NCBI RefSeq assembly: GCF_030816475.1
Contig: NZ_JAUSXF010000001.1
Location: 4,547,428 to 4,611,427 of the forward strand
Direction: 5' to 3'
Length of the DNA stretch: 64,000 nucleotides
From: Arthrobacter pascens
Lineage (GTDB): Bacteria; Actinomycetota; Actinomycetes; Actinomycetales; Micrococcaceae
Each line of letters starts with the position of its first letter. Position 1 is the stretch's first letter. This document shows positions 9,395-17,366 of this stretch, in pieces. The translations under genes were made by a program, and so were the position numbers. The notes beneath the pieces are model-generated. The model did not search any database and was not told the DNA's origin. It saw nothing but the letters and a program-made list of their open reading frames with translations.

Positions 9395-10492
9395 TCACGA
9401 GGCTTCGTTGACGGGTTCGGACAGGAAATCTGTTGGCTGCAGGAGGCCGACCTGACGTCCGCCACCAAGAACGGGAGCAGTGCCGATCCCGGAAAGTGGC
9501 GAGATATCCATGCCGAGCGCCTCGAGCACCCTCACGGTGACTGGCATCCGGGCACGGTCGGCGCCGTCGGATATCTTCACGGCAATGCCGCGGCCGTCCG
9601 CCAGGCCCACCAGCTGGATTCCCTCAAAACCGTCCTTTGCGACGGCGCCCGGGAGCAGGCGCATGAACCGGGTGACGTCCCGGCCTTCCCCGGCCACCAT
9701 GTCCGGGTGCCTTCGCATGGCGAGCCCGACGGCGGCTTCAGCAACAAGCGGGCAGGTCCCGGCGTCGTCGGGCTTGCCGTGGGTATTGGCCCCGGAAACT
9801 GAACCGCTGGCCGCGGCGATACGACCGAATGCGCGGGCCATGCCGCGGAGGGTCAGGGCGAAGAGCGGCGTACCGCAGCCATCCGTGCTGAGGCCCAGCA
9901 GTTCCTCGCCTGTCAGTTCCGTGACCGTGCGGCCGACGAGCTGCTGCAGCGGGTGGGCCGGATCGAGGTATCCCTTGACCGGCCAGCCGTTGATGACGCA
10001 GGTCGCCGCCATGGACGCATGCTTGCCGGAACAGTTCTGGGTCAGCTGCGTCGCGTGGCCGCCGGACCGAAGCCATTCCTCACGCTCAGCGTCGCCGTAG
10101 GGGAGGTCGGTGCTGTTCTCGAGGTCGTGAGCGGTGAGGCCATGCATTTCGAGGATCCGCAGGGCACCGTCCCGATGCCTGGCCGCTCCGGAATGGCTTG
10201 CAGCGGTCAGGGCCAGGAGTTCTGCCGGCAGCTGCAACCCGGCGCGCACCATGGCGACTGCCTGCAGCGGCTTGAGCGAGGACCGCGGGTAGAAGGGGGC
10301 CAGGGGGTCTCCTGCCGCCGCCAAAGTGGATCCGTCCGATGCGGTCGCAATGACCGATCCGTAGTGGATGCTTTCCACCAGCCCGTCGCGGCTGGCCACC
10401 GCCAGGGCGGCGTGCTGCGCGAGCGGTTCCGCGAAGGGTGTCACGGTGCCGGGGGCGGCGGTCCGGGCAGCAGGAAAGGCAGGGATTGGCAT
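9395..10492 (-). CDS. L-asparaginase of the Rhizobium etli (Asparaginase_II) type
   Basis: A 365-residue enzyme that hydrolyses asparagine to aspartate and ammonia. It is not of the E. coli type: it carries PRSSLKPLQ (the S-x-x-K active-site motif of this family), TAASHSG, NCSGKHASM and STDGCGTP, whose Cys and Lys residues bind metal in the R. etli enzyme. No export signal is seen, so it should be cytoplasmic. It lies between the GntR-type regulator (18-base gap) and aspA (8-base gap) and is clearly in their operon. Confidence 0.9.
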   Translation of the reverse strand: MPIPAFPAARTAAPGTVTPFAEPLAQHAALAVASRDGLVESIHYGSVIATASDGSTLAAAGDPLAPFYPRSSLKPLQAVAMVRAGLQLPAELLALTAASHSGAARHRDGALRILEMHGLTAHDLENSTDLPYGDAEREEWLRSGGHATQLTQNCSGKHASMAATCVINGWPVKGYLDPAHPLQQLVGRTVTELTGEELLGLSTDGCGTPLFALTLRGMARAFGRIAAASGSVSGANTHGKPDDAGTCPLVAEAAVGLAMRRHPDMVAGEGRDVTRFMRLLPGAVAKDGFEGIQLVGLADGRGIAVKISDGADRARMPVTVRVLEALGMDISPLSGIGTAPVLGGGRQVGLLQPTDFLSEPVNEAS

Positions 10493-10510
10493 AGCGTCCT
10501 TTTAGCGGGG

Positions 10511-11263
10511 TTACTTGTTGAGGATTGAATCGAGTGCAGCGCCCACGGCCCGCAGGTGTTCGGCCATGGCGGCGCTGGCATCCTCTGCGGAACCTGCTTC
10601 AATTGCGGCGAGGATGTGCTGGTGTTCCAGGTCGGAGGCGTGCTGCCGGTCCGCCACCATGTTCAGGGTCTCTGACTGGTAGGCGAGCGCGCCGCGGATG
10701 TCCGCCACGACGCTGGCGAAGACTTTGTTGCCGCTGGCGCGGGCGATGGTGGCGTGGAAACTGGAGTCAAGAGCTACCCAGGATTCCGGGTCCGTTTCCG
10801 TGGACATTGCTTCGACGATGTGCCGGAGCGTCTCCAGCTCTTCCTCGGTCCGGCGCTGGGCGGCCAGGCCGGCGGCCGGTACCTCGATGTGAGGACGAGC
10901 CTCAGTCAGGTCGCGGGCGGAATACTGCCCCAGTGTGAGGTCGTTTGCCACCGTGCTGGCGACCACGAAGGTGCCCTTGCCGGTCTTGGTGACGGTGAGC
11001 CCCAGGGCAGTACAGGACCGAAGGGCTTCCCGGATGACTGAGCGGCTGACCCCGTACTGCTGGGCGAGGGAGGCCTCGGAGCTGAGCTTGCCGCCCACTG
11101 CAACCCGGCCGGACTCTATGTCTGCGCGGATCGCATTGAACACAGCCTCGGCGGCGCTAAGCCGGGCCAGGGGCTTGGCCGGTTCCGGCGCCGAGATGGT
11201 TGCGGCAGCGGGGCCGGGGGACTCTGCAGGCTGTCCTGCTGTCCTGCTGTCTGACAGGTTCAC
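10511..11263 (-). CDS. FadR-subfamily GntR regulator of the asparagine operon
   Basis: A 250-residue regulator: a Pro/Ala-rich N-terminus of about 30 residues, a winged helix (SSEASLAQQYGVSRSVIREALRSCTALGL, wing KTGKGTFVV) and an FCD ligand-binding domain (DSSFHATIARASGNKVF, DLEHQHILAAIEAGS). The start is taken as GTG at 11263 because a TTGACA-17-CATATT promoter ends 6 bases before it, giving a leaderless mRNA; reading on to 11371 would pass through that promoter. It is the first gene of the operon for asparagine uptake and breakdown, so it probably controls its own operon. Confidence 0.83.
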   Translation of the reverse strand: MNLSDSRTAGQPAESPGPAAATISAPEPAKPLARLSAAEAVFNAIRADIESGRVAVGGKLSSEASLAQQYGVSRSVIREALRSCTALGLTVTKTGKGTFVVASTVANDLTLGQYSARDLTEARPHIEVPAAGLAAQRRTEEELETLRHIVEAMSTETDPESWVALDSSFHATIARASGNKVFASVVADIRGALAYQSETLNMVADRQHASDLEHQHILAAIEAGSAEDASAAMAEHLRAVGAALDSILNK

Positions 11264-11269
11264 GCTTAA

Positions 11270-11298
11270 AATATGGCACGGGTCACACGCGGTGTCAA
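11270..11298 (-). promoter_or_regulatory. Promoter of the asparagine operon
   Basis: On the minus strand TTGACA (11298-11293) and CATATT (11275-11270) are 17 bases apart. The GTG start is 6 bases past the -10, which predicts a transcript starting at or next to the start codon. Confidence 0.65.
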
Positions 11299-11382
11299 CT
11301 GTCCGGAGGAGACTTTTAAGCCGATGCTGCCCGGTGCCATTCATTAGGGGAACCCTGACAACCGCCGTCATGGGTGGGAGGG

Positions 11383-13230
11383 TCAGGAGTTTGCGGCGGC
11401 TCGTCGCTGGGCTTTGAGCAGCCGCAGGCCGCTGGCCAGCACGCCCACGTGGCTGAAGGCCTGCGGGAAGTTACCCAGGAATTCCCCTGTGCCCGGATGG
11501 ATCTGTTCAGGAAACAGCCCGAGAGGGTTCGCTCGCCTGCAGAGGGATTCGTAGAGATCGTGGGCCTCATCCACGCGTCCTTGACCGGCAAGGTTGTCCA
11601 CCAGCCAGAAACTGCAGAGCAGGAAGGCACCCTCACCACCAGGCAGTCCGTCCGGCGATTCCCGCGGCAGGTAGCGGAACAGCAGCCCGTTGCCTGCATC
11701 CAGCTTCGCCGCAATGGCCTCAGTTGTCGCCACCATCCTGGGGTCGTTGAACGCGATGACGTTTCGGACCGGGAGGGTCAGCAGGGCAGCATCCAGGCCG
11801 CCTGTTCCGCCAAGATGCTCCGTGAAGGTGTTGCTGTCCGGGTTCCAGGACAGCCCCAGAGTGGCCTCGCGGATTTCCTTTGCCGCCGACTCCCAGCGCC
11901 TCTTCGGATAGGGCAGCTTATGTCTCCGCGCGATCTGGATGGCCCTGTCGATCGCCACGTGGCACATGGCCGCGGAATAGGTGAAGGGACGGCCTGCGCT
12001 CCGTACTTCCCAAGGGCCGCTGTCCGGAGTCCTCCAGTTGTGGATGGCGGCTTCGACGATAGGCGTCAGCGTCGTCCACAACTGGTGGTCCACGAGCTGG
12101 CCGCTGTTGGACCACTGGTAGGCGATGTCGACGATTTCCCCGTAAACATCCTGCTGCAACTGGTTGACGGCGCCGTTTCCCCACCTCACCGGAGACGACC
12201 CGCGGTAGCCGCGCAGCACGGGATCCTCCACTTCTTCCGGCGGCTGGGAGCCGTCCAGTGCGTACAGGACGTGAGGTACGCCGTCGCGCTCCACATTGGT
12301 CAGGACCCATGCCAGGAACACATCAGCATCACTGGGATCACCAATCCGGCGGAAGACATAGTTGGAGAAGGAGGCGTCCCGGACCCAGGTGTAGCGGTAG
12401 TCCCAGTTGCGAGGTGAACCTGGCCATTCCGGCAGCGAGGACGTGGCAGCAGCCATGATGGCGCCGGTCTCCGCATGATCCAGCAACTTCAGAGTGAGGG
12501 CGGAGCGCTTCATAAGATCCGCCTGGGAACCTTCGCAGTCCAGGCCCGATGCCCATTGACGCCAGCCCCTGACTGTCTGTTCGATCAGTTTCTTCGCATC
12601 CGGACGCTGGCGCAGGCGGAAACGGCCGGACCAGTGCAGGGAGACTGTGATTGTTTCGCCGGCACGCAATGTCAGTTCGGTGGAGAGCCCCCTGCCGTCC
12701 GGCCTGAGTTCAACCGATGACCACAAGTACACTTCGGAGGTTCCGTTCACGGGCCAATCGAACCTCCAGCCGCCGGCAAGCTGGTCATAGGTCGTCCCGA
12801 CCTTGGGCACAAGGTTAACCCGCACCCGCACATCTCCACCCACGGCCTGCGCATGCCGGAGCAGCTCGCGGCGGCCGGCCGGAACAGGCTCCGCCAGGTT
12901 CGCCCCCGAGCGCAGGGTAAGGCAGTCAGTTACCTGGAGCATGCCGTGGTCCGAGACCAGGGAGGTGACCAGGACACACGAGTCCTCCGTGTACCGCTGC
13001 ATTGAAGACCGGAGAGGAACAGGCGTGATCTCAAAGAGGCCTCCGGACTCATTGTCCAAAAGGCCTGCCAGGAAGGGGGGACTGTCGAATTCCGGTAGGC
13101 AAAGCCAGGAAATTCCGCCGTCGCGGCCTGCCAGGGCGCAGGTAGAACCGTCGCCGATGAGACCGTGATCCTCGATGGGTAGGTACCCGTCGAGGCGCTC
13201 CACCGGACGCGGGCTCGCCGCAGCAAACAT
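11383..13230 (-). CDS. Glycoside hydrolase family 15 protein (glucoamylase/trehalase-like)
   Basis: A 615-residue cytoplasmic protein of the bacterial GH15 class. It has an N-terminal beta domain (PIEDHGLIGDGSTCALAGRDGGISWLCLPEFDSP) and an (alpha/alpha)6 barrel with the core motif RNWDYRYTWVRDASF and, near the end, GLFPEQIHPGTGEFLGNFPQAFSHVG, where the catalytic base of the family lies. Actinobacterial members include trehalases, and some glucoamylases have the same build, so the substrate (trehalose, maltodextrin or another alpha-glucoside) is open. The ATG at 13230 follows AAGGA. It lies upstream of the asparagine operon but is separated from it by that operon's promoter. Confidence 0.88.
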   Translation of the reverse strand: MFAAASPRPVERLDGYLPIEDHGLIGDGSTCALAGRDGGISWLCLPEFDSPPFLAGLLDNESGGLFEITPVPLRSSMQRYTEDSCVLVTSLVSDHGMLQVTDCLTLRSGANLAEPVPAGRRELLRHAQAVGGDVRVRVNLVPKVGTTYDQLAGGWRFDWPVNGTSEVYLWSSVELRPDGRGLSTELTLRAGETITVSLHWSGRFRLRQRPDAKKLIEQTVRGWRQWASGLDCEGSQADLMKRSALTLKLLDHAETGAIMAAATSSLPEWPGSPRNWDYRYTWVRDASFSNYVFRRIGDPSDADVFLAWVLTNVERDGVPHVLYALDGSQPPEEVEDPVLRGYRGSSPVRWGNGAVNQLQQDVYGEIVDIAYQWSNSGQLVDHQLWTTLTPIVEAAIHNWRTPDSGPWEVRSAGRPFTYSAAMCHVAIDRAIQIARRHKLPYPKRRWESAAKEIREATLGLSWNPDSNTFTEHLGGTGGLDAALLTLPVRNVIAFNDPRMVATTEAIAAKLDAGNGLLFRYLPRESPDGLPGGEGAFLLCSFWLVDNLAGQGRVDEAHDLYESLCRRANPLGLFPEQIHPGTGEFLGNFPQAFSHVGVLASGLRLLKAQRRAAANS

Positions 13231-13318
13231 GCCTGCTGGTTCCTTAGGATTTTTGTTTCTCGCTGGTACTTAAATTATCCCGCTGTGCCCGCCGGGATGT
13301 TGCATTCCAGGAAATTTT

Positions 13319-13535
13319 TCAGGATCGCCCTGAGTCCGCTGCCGCGGCTTTCTTCACCAGGCGCTGATCCGTGCCTCATCGGCGGAGGTGAGCTTCTTCA
13401 GAGCGAAAGCTGTCGGCCACATGGTGCCGTCGTCGAGGTTCGCCGCGTCGTTGAAGCCGAACGTCGCGTAGCGTGTCTTGAACTAATTCGAGCTTTGGAA
13501 GAAGCAGAACTGCTCGATCCTGTCATTGAAGAACC
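13319..13535 (-). pseudogene. Remnant of a DUF1801-type ('iron chaperone'-like) gene
   Basis: The minus strand encodes CFFQSSN, a TAG stop (13485-13483), then [41 protein letters not shown]. This resembles the C-terminal third of small DUF1801-type proteins, where a Lys is expected at the stop. Near the end a one-base loss shifts the frame; with the base restored it reads [14 protein letters not shown] and stops at 13321-13319. The N-terminal two thirds are gone; the fragment abuts a short duplication at the end of the next gene. A nonsense codon, a frameshift and a truncation together make this a dead gene. The family name is from memory of its motif. Confidence 0.7.
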
Positions 13536-13567
13536 CGCCTTAGCCCTCGCACGCCTTAGCCCTCGCA
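13536..13567. repeat. 16-bp tandem duplication at the end of the DUF4193 gene
   Basis: Units 13536-13551 and 13552-13567 are identical (CGCCTTAGCCCTCGCA). The second unit contains the true stop of the minus-strand DUF4193 gene and its last codons; the first is an extra copy placed at the edge of the pseudogene. Confidence 0.9.
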
Positions 13568-13852
13568 CTCCGTGCAGAACTTCCTGCCGTCCTTTTCACG
13601 GGCGAGCTGGCTGCGGTGGTGGACCAGGAAACAGGACATGCACGTGAATTCGTCGGATTGGACCGGGACCAGCTGGACCAGCAGTTCCTCGCTTGAGAGA
13701 TCTGCCCCGGGCAGCACGAAGCTGTCAGCGAGATCGGCCTCGTCCATGTCGATGCTGGCCCCTGGCACGGTCTTCTCAGTCTTGAGTCCGTCCAGGGTTT
13801 CGGTCGACTCATCCTCGGGCATCAGGCGCGGAGCGTCATAGTCGATGGACAT
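13556..13852 (-). CDS. DUF4193 protein with a CxxC...CxxC zinc site
   Basis: A 98-residue protein of the actinobacterial DUF4193 family. The N-terminal two thirds are acidic; the C-terminus has CMSC and CTEC pairs that should bind one zinc ion, around the sequence FLVHHRSQLAREKDGRKF. The ATG follows AAGGAAGG. The function of the family is not known; the compact zinc ribbon hints at contact with nucleic acid or another protein. Its last 16 bases are duplicated downstream, next to a pseudogene. Confidence 0.85.
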   Translation of the reverse strand: MSIDYDAPRLMPEDESTETLDGLKTEKTVPGASIDMDEADLADSFVLPGADLSSEELLVQLVPVQSDEFTCMSCFLVHHRSQLAREKDGRKFCTECEG

Positions 13853-13986
13853 CGCGGTTCCTTCCTTGGGTTTCGTGTGCGAAGGTTCGCTGGAACATTA
13901 CTCCAACCGGACACTCGCGGAAGATATTCCCGCTGCCCGGGCCGCGTCCACTCCGGCCGCACACCAGACGCTGGCGGGGCAACGGG

Positions 13987-14265
13987 TCATGCCTCCGCGT
14001 CGCCGTTCCTGTTCCGTCGAGTGCTCCCGATAGTGCGTTCGGCAGCGTCAAAAACGACGTCCCGAAGATTGCGGGTGCGGACCATGATGGCTCTTTGACG
14101 GTCCGCGCCGGTTCCGTCGGCGAGGATCTCTGCGACGGCTTCTTCCACCACGGCCAGGTCCCCGCATTCGGCCAGGACCGGGGGGATTGGCAGGCAGTGC
14201 GATCAGAATGGGAAGCCAGATCCGGAGACCAGCAGGAACTCCTCTTCCACACTGAAGCTTCGCAC
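13987..14265 (-). pseudogene. Carboxylate-amine ligase (YbdK/GCS2) pseudogene with its middle deleted
   Basis: From GTG at 14265 the minus strand reads VRSFSVEEEFLLVSGSGFPF, which matches the N-terminus of YbdK-type glutamate-cysteine ligase 2 proteins ('MRTFGVEEELLLVD'). After a TGA at 14205-14203 the same frame goes on with PVLAECGDLAVVEEAVAEILADGTGADRQRA and LRDVVFDAAERT, which matches the C-terminus of the same family. The roughly 300 residues between are missing, so one internal deletion joined the two ends. The reading ends at TGA 13989-13987. It is certainly not functional. The match is by motif memory, not by search. Confidence 0.72.
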
Positions 14266-14349
14266 AACGCCAGTCTGCCCCATGCCCAGGGCTTCGCTAA
14301 CGCTTCACTTACGCTTCAACGACAGGAGCGAATGAGGCAAATATCCGTC

Positions 14350-14380
14350 AACCCCTACCGCTGAATCAGCGGTAGGGGTT
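14350..14380. terminator. Perfect hairpin after the Hsp20 operon
   Basis: Arms 14350-14364 and 14366-14380 are exact reverse complements (15 bases, starting AACCCCTACC). The stop codon of the small gene before it lies in the loop. It probably ends the minus-strand transcript from hsp20. Confidence 0.7.
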
Positions 14381-14593
14381 GCCCTCCCGGCCTCCGGCGC
14401 GGCGATGATCGTAGCCCTGCTCCCATGCGCGTGCAACGGCGGAGACCAGATCCGCAAGCAGCGGATAGTAGGGGTGGTCGGGCCCGATGAAAATCATCTC
14501 TTCCTGCGCCTTTTCGACGACGGCGCGGATCTCGTTTTCCGTGTCCGTCCCTCCGCTCTTGTGGTGCTTATGCCGTGCCCGCGGTGGTTCCAC
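14366..14593 (-). CDS. Small acidic hypothetical protein downstream of hsp20
   Basis: A 75-residue reading from GTG at 14593, overlapping the last 26 bases of hsp20 in another frame. After a basic N-terminus (RARHKHHKSGG) it reads ENEIRAVVEKAQEEMIFIGPDHPYYPLLADLVSAVARAWEQGYDH, which looks like a real helical protein rather than a shadow. It ends inside the terminator hairpin, as the last gene of the hsp20 transcript would. No function is recognised. The start is uncertain because no strong ribosome site is visible; coupling to hsp20 is inferred. Confidence 0.5.
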   Translation of the reverse strand: MEPPRARHKHHKSGGTDTENEIRAVVEKAQEEMIFIGPDHPYYPLLADLVSAVARAWEQGYDHRRAGGREGNPYR

Positions 14594-15038
14594 TGCCGCC
14601 TCTGTCGCCTCCGCCTGCGGCGGGTGTGCCTTGCCGGTTGACCGGGATCTTCCGGGACTGGTTTCCTGACTCCTCGGGCACGGGGACGCGTACTTCAAGG
14701 ACCCCGTCGGTGTAGGAGGCCCTGATGTCCTTCTCATCCACCATGCTCGGGAGGCTGATGGTGCGGGAGAAGGTGCCGTACCGGAACTCGGAGCGGTATC
14801 CCCGCTTGTCCTTGTGCTCGGACTTTTCCTCGTGCCTGACGTCAATGCGCAGTTCGTTGCCGGCCAGCGTAATGTCAACATCCTTGTCAGGATCGATGCC
14901 GGGGACTTCGGCCTTGACGACCATCGTGCCGGCGTCGCGGTATTCCTCGACCCTCAGCCACGATCCGGTGTCCCCTTCAAGCAAGCGGCGGAAGGGTTCT
15001 GTGATGTCAGCGCCCGCCCAGCGCATCAGGTTGCTCAT
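14568..15038 (-). CDS. Hsp20/alpha-crystallin small heat-shock protein
   Basis: A 156-residue chaperone. The alpha-crystallin domain spans about residues 25-125: DAGTMVVKAEVPGIDPDKDVDITLAGNELRIDVRHEEKSE, FRYGTFSRTISLP and ASYTDGVLEVRVPV. The C-terminal tail is Gly/Thr-rich, and RKIPV probably serves as the I-x-I/V contact that links subunits. The ATG at 15038 follows GGAGGA. It should bind unfolding proteins in the cytoplasm without ATP. Confidence 0.92.
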   Translation of the reverse strand: MSNLMRWAGADITEPFRRLLEGDTGSWLRVEEYRDAGTMVVKAEVPGIDPDKDVDITLAGNELRIDVRHEEKSEHKDKRGYRSEFRYGTFSRTISLPSMVDEKDIRASYTDGVLEVRVPVPEESGNQSRKIPVNRQGTPAAGGGDRGGSGTTAGTA

Positions 15039-15323
15039 GGCTCCTCCAATCTGCTGCCGGCCCTGCAGCAGCCGACGCTCGGGCAGGGCCGGGTCGGATT
15101 CCGACACCAATAAAATACGCCCGCCAGGCCCGGTTGTTAAGGCCTCCCGGGGTTCCGCGGGTCCTTCGGCATGGCAGCAGTTCAAGGTGTGAAGTGGCGC
15201 AGCGGACGCCGAAAAAAGGCGGGCCTGACGGGCTCAGGGACTTTCGGGTTTGTTAGCGCGCACTTGCTAAGATTTGGCACGTGGACAGGTCTGAGATCCA
15301 CGGAGACCCACGCGAAGAACGGA

Positions 15324-15710
15324 ATGCGCCCAGTGGAACCCACTCATATCGACGGCGGGAAAGCCATCCTGGAACTCCGTGAGGACGGCGTGATCCATTT
15401 GAAATGGCAGCCCGGGGTTAGCCTTGGCGCGGCCGATGTTTTCAATGCCATGGCGAGCGTCAATGACATCTGCGCCGGATTGCCGCATCCGCTGCTGGTG
15501 GAAATGTCCGATACCGAAACGGTCAGTCACAGCGCACGTGCAGCTTTCTCCACGCCGTGCGACGCCTCACGGATCGCACTGCTCGGCTCCAATCCTGTTG
15601 ACCGCGTGATAGCCAACTTTCGCGGCACCGAAACGTATCCGTGTCCAACCCGCTTCTTCCTTGACCGGACAGAGGCCATCAGGTGGCTACTTCAGGATCC
15701 CGTTTCCTGA
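15324..15710 (+). CDS. Hypothetical STAS-like protein
   Basis: A 128-residue protein beginning MRPVEPTHIDGGKAILELREDGVIHLKWQPGVSLGAADV and containing PLLVEMSDTETVSHSARAAF and LLGSNPVDRVIANFRGT. The layout (a strand-rich start, a 'HPLLVEM' strand, then helices and 'ALLGSNPVDRVIANF') resembles the STAS/SEC14-like proteins common in Arthrobacter. No enzymatic motif is seen. The ATG at 15324 is the best start, but the ribosome site is weak; a TAAGAT box at 15268-15273 may be its promoter. The function is unknown. Confidence 0.65.
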   Translation: MRPVEPTHIDGGKAILELREDGVIHLKWQPGVSLGAADVFNAMASVNDICAGLPHPLLVEMSDTETVSHSARAAFSTPCDASRIALLGSNPVDRVIANFRGTETYPCPTRFFLDRTEAIRWLLQDPVS

Positions 15711-15753
15711 CTTGCACCCCGAGTCCGCAGAGCTCCCGTGTTCCGGGAAGGAA

Positions 15754-15879
15754 ATGCCTGCCGGACCCTGTTACTGGCAAGTAGTGGAGGCTGGCGAAAA
15801 TGAGTATCTGTTACTCGTGCCCGGAATGGTTTTGGGGAGTTCAATTGAGGTCAGGGTCGGCGACAATCAAGCCTTCTGA
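15754..15879 (+). CDS. Possible very small protein
   Basis: A 41-residue reading: MPAGPCYWQVVEAGENEYLLLVPGMVLGSSIEVRVGDNQAF has protein-like alternation of hydrophobic and polar residues. GGAAGGAA lies almost against the ATG, closer than normal, so translation is doubtful. It might also be a gene fragment. It lies between the STAS-like gene and the convergent histidine phosphatase. Confidence 0.25.
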   Translation: MPAGPCYWQVVEAGENEYLLLVPGMVLGSSIEVRVGDNQAF

Positions 15880-15920
15880 GACCGAGGCTTACCCCCAGTT
15901 GCCGCCGGCCCGTCCAACTC

Positions 15921-16556
15921 TCACTCAAGATGTCCGACGTCGTTGAGGGACATCACCTGCCTGTCATGGAAAAAATCGTCCTCCCGAAGATGCGTGATGC
16001 TGCCAGGCGACACCTTGAACTTCACGTAGCCGGCTTCTTCGAGCGGAAGCCCGATCCAGGCTGCAATGAGATAGGTCGCCGTGCCGCCATGCGTAACCAC
16101 GACTACATCCTGCGCCCCGCACATGAGGATCCGCTCAAGAGCCGCATACGCGCGGCCCGCCAACTCGAGCCTTGATTCAGAACCGTCTATTCCATCTCGA
16201 TGCCGCATCCTGTCCCCCAGCGCGGGCGGGGGCACAAAAGGAGTCGAACCCGCCGGTGTGGCCTCGGCAGCTCCATAGGACTGCTCCCGAAGGTCTGCGT
16301 CGATGAGCATGTCCACGCTCAGGCTTTCAGCAATTGGTTCTGCCGTTTGCCGCGTCCGGAGGAGATCTGAGCAGAAGAGCAACGGGCTGCGACCGGCCGG
16401 TATCCGCTCGCTCAACGCCGTGGCGACGCGTCGGGAACTCGCCATGCCCCGAGGGGTGAGTGATGAGTCATGCCAGCCACCGACGAGGTTCTCCACGTGG
16501 TGGGTTGCTTCCGGGTGGGTGACTATGTACACGTTCTGCAAGGCATACCTCTTCAT
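15921..16556 (-). CDS. Histidine phosphatase family protein with an altered RHG motif
   Basis: A 211-residue protein of the phosphoglycerate-mutase-like superfamily. The usual RHGE at the N-terminus is replaced by T13-H14-P15-E16 (VYIVTHPEATHH), keeping the catalytic His. Other core parts are present: CSDLLRTRQTAEPI, the acidic region REQSYGAAEA, and VVVTHGGTATYLIAAWIGLP with the second His. It lies nine bases after the nucleotidyltransferase stop on the same strand, so the two are co-transcribed. Loss of the Arg that helps hold the phosphate suggests a distinct subfamily; substrate unknown. Confidence 0.78.
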   Translation of the reverse strand: MKRYALQNVYIVTHPEATHHVENLVGGWHDSSLTPRGMASSRRVATALSERIPAGRSPLLFCSDLLRTRQTAEPIAESLSVDMLIDADLREQSYGAAEATPAGSTPFVPPPALGDRMRHRDGIDGSESRLELAGRAYAALERILMCGAQDVVVVTHGGTATYLIAAWIGLPLEEAGYVKFKVSPGSITHLREDDFFHDRQVMSLNDVGHLE

Positions 16557-16565
16557 CTGCCGGGC

Positions 16566-17180
16566 CTAGAGTTCCTTGAGCCAAGGGTGGTTTGGATGCG
16601 CAACGAGGATAGCTGCGCGGAGCCACCGACGGTCGGAGTCATTAAGCAGGGGCAGGCAGGCCCGAAAATCCTCTTGGTCCTGTGCCCTGAGACCTGGGGC
16701 CTTGTGCAGCAACTGGATCTCCGGACGCAGATAGTTGATCCCGTCGCGGTTCCACACTATATCCGCGGTCCTGCGGCGTATCCGGGCATCCCGCTTGTAG
16801 GTCCACATAGACATCGTGGCATCCATGAGAAGGACGTCGTACTCCCATGGGTCTGCGGCACTTTCCCGCAACCAGAGATTCCCGCACGTGGAAGAAATTG
16901 CTTCGTCAGCCTCTCCAATGAGTGGCCGGAGCGTTCCCTTGTCGGCGGCCCAGACGTCGAACCGCGACGTGAGGTGCCGCCGCAGGAGGGCGACTTCAGA
17001 GCGCAGGATGCTGGGATCCAGGTCGCCATGGGGCCGGGGTTTTCCGGTGAAGGCTTCGATCGCCCAACCGCCGGCAATCCACCAGAATCCGGGGTATCCC
17101 TTGAAAAGCTCAACCGCGTCAGCCGGCGTTCGGTGCCGCCAGCGCCCGTACAGGCGGACGGCCTCATCGTGATCAAGCAT
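16566..17180 (-). CDS. Nucleotidyltransferase-fold protein (aminoglycoside-adenylyltransferase-like)
   Basis: A 204-residue protein with the core FWWIAGGWAIEAFTGKPRPHGDLDPSIL: a Gly-Gly-Trp turn followed by H-x-D-x-D, the metal-binding pattern of the AadA/LinA-like nucleotidyltransferase superfamily. WNRDGINYLRPEIQLLHKA and DFRACLPLL near the end are also typical of the family. Such proteins are often called aminoglycoside resistance proteins, but most chromosomal ones have no proven target, so resistance should not be assumed. The ATG is 6 bases past TAGACT (17192-17187), so the transcript is probably leaderless. The histidine phosphatase follows in the same operon. Confidence 0.75.
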   Translation of the reverse strand: MLDHDEAVRLYGRWRHRTPADAVELFKGYPGFWWIAGGWAIEAFTGKPRPHGDLDPSILRSEVALLRRHLTSRFDVWAADKGTLRPLIGEADEAISSTCGNLWLRESAADPWEYDVLLMDATMSMWTYKRDARIRRRTADIVWNRDGINYLRPEIQLLHKAPGLRAQDQEDFRACLPLLNDSDRRWLRAAILVAHPNHPWLKEL

Positions 17181-17366
17181 GCTATGAGTCTAAGGCGGGC
17201 CCGGCTGACGGCACTCGTCACCTAAGAGGTTCCCTGAGGCGAAAAGCTGTCTCTCATTCCGGCGAATTACGACACACAATTGGGTCTTTTTGATCGGCCC
17301 GGGCTGGCCTACCGTGAACACAGGTTGCGGCCCGTCCCGGGCGGCTGGAAGACGGAGGATTTTCCC

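Noticed and set aside
8106..9455. A 449-codon open frame on the plus strand opposite aspA
   Set aside because: It is a shadow of aspA caused by strong third-position bias; the product is Gly/Asp/Val-rich with no motif, while the minus strand gives a full aspartase.
13836..14267. A 143-codon minus-strand frame over the ligase remnant
   Set aside because: It is out of frame with the recognisable GCS2 blocks and has no family pattern.
14366..14881. A 171-codon reading through most of hsp20
   Set aside because: Its first part is a shadow of hsp20; only the last 75 codons look like a protein and are listed separately.
16566..17180. Calling the nucleotidyltransferase an antibiotic resistance gene
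   Set aside because: Only the fold motif is visible; most chromosomal members have no proven resistance role.
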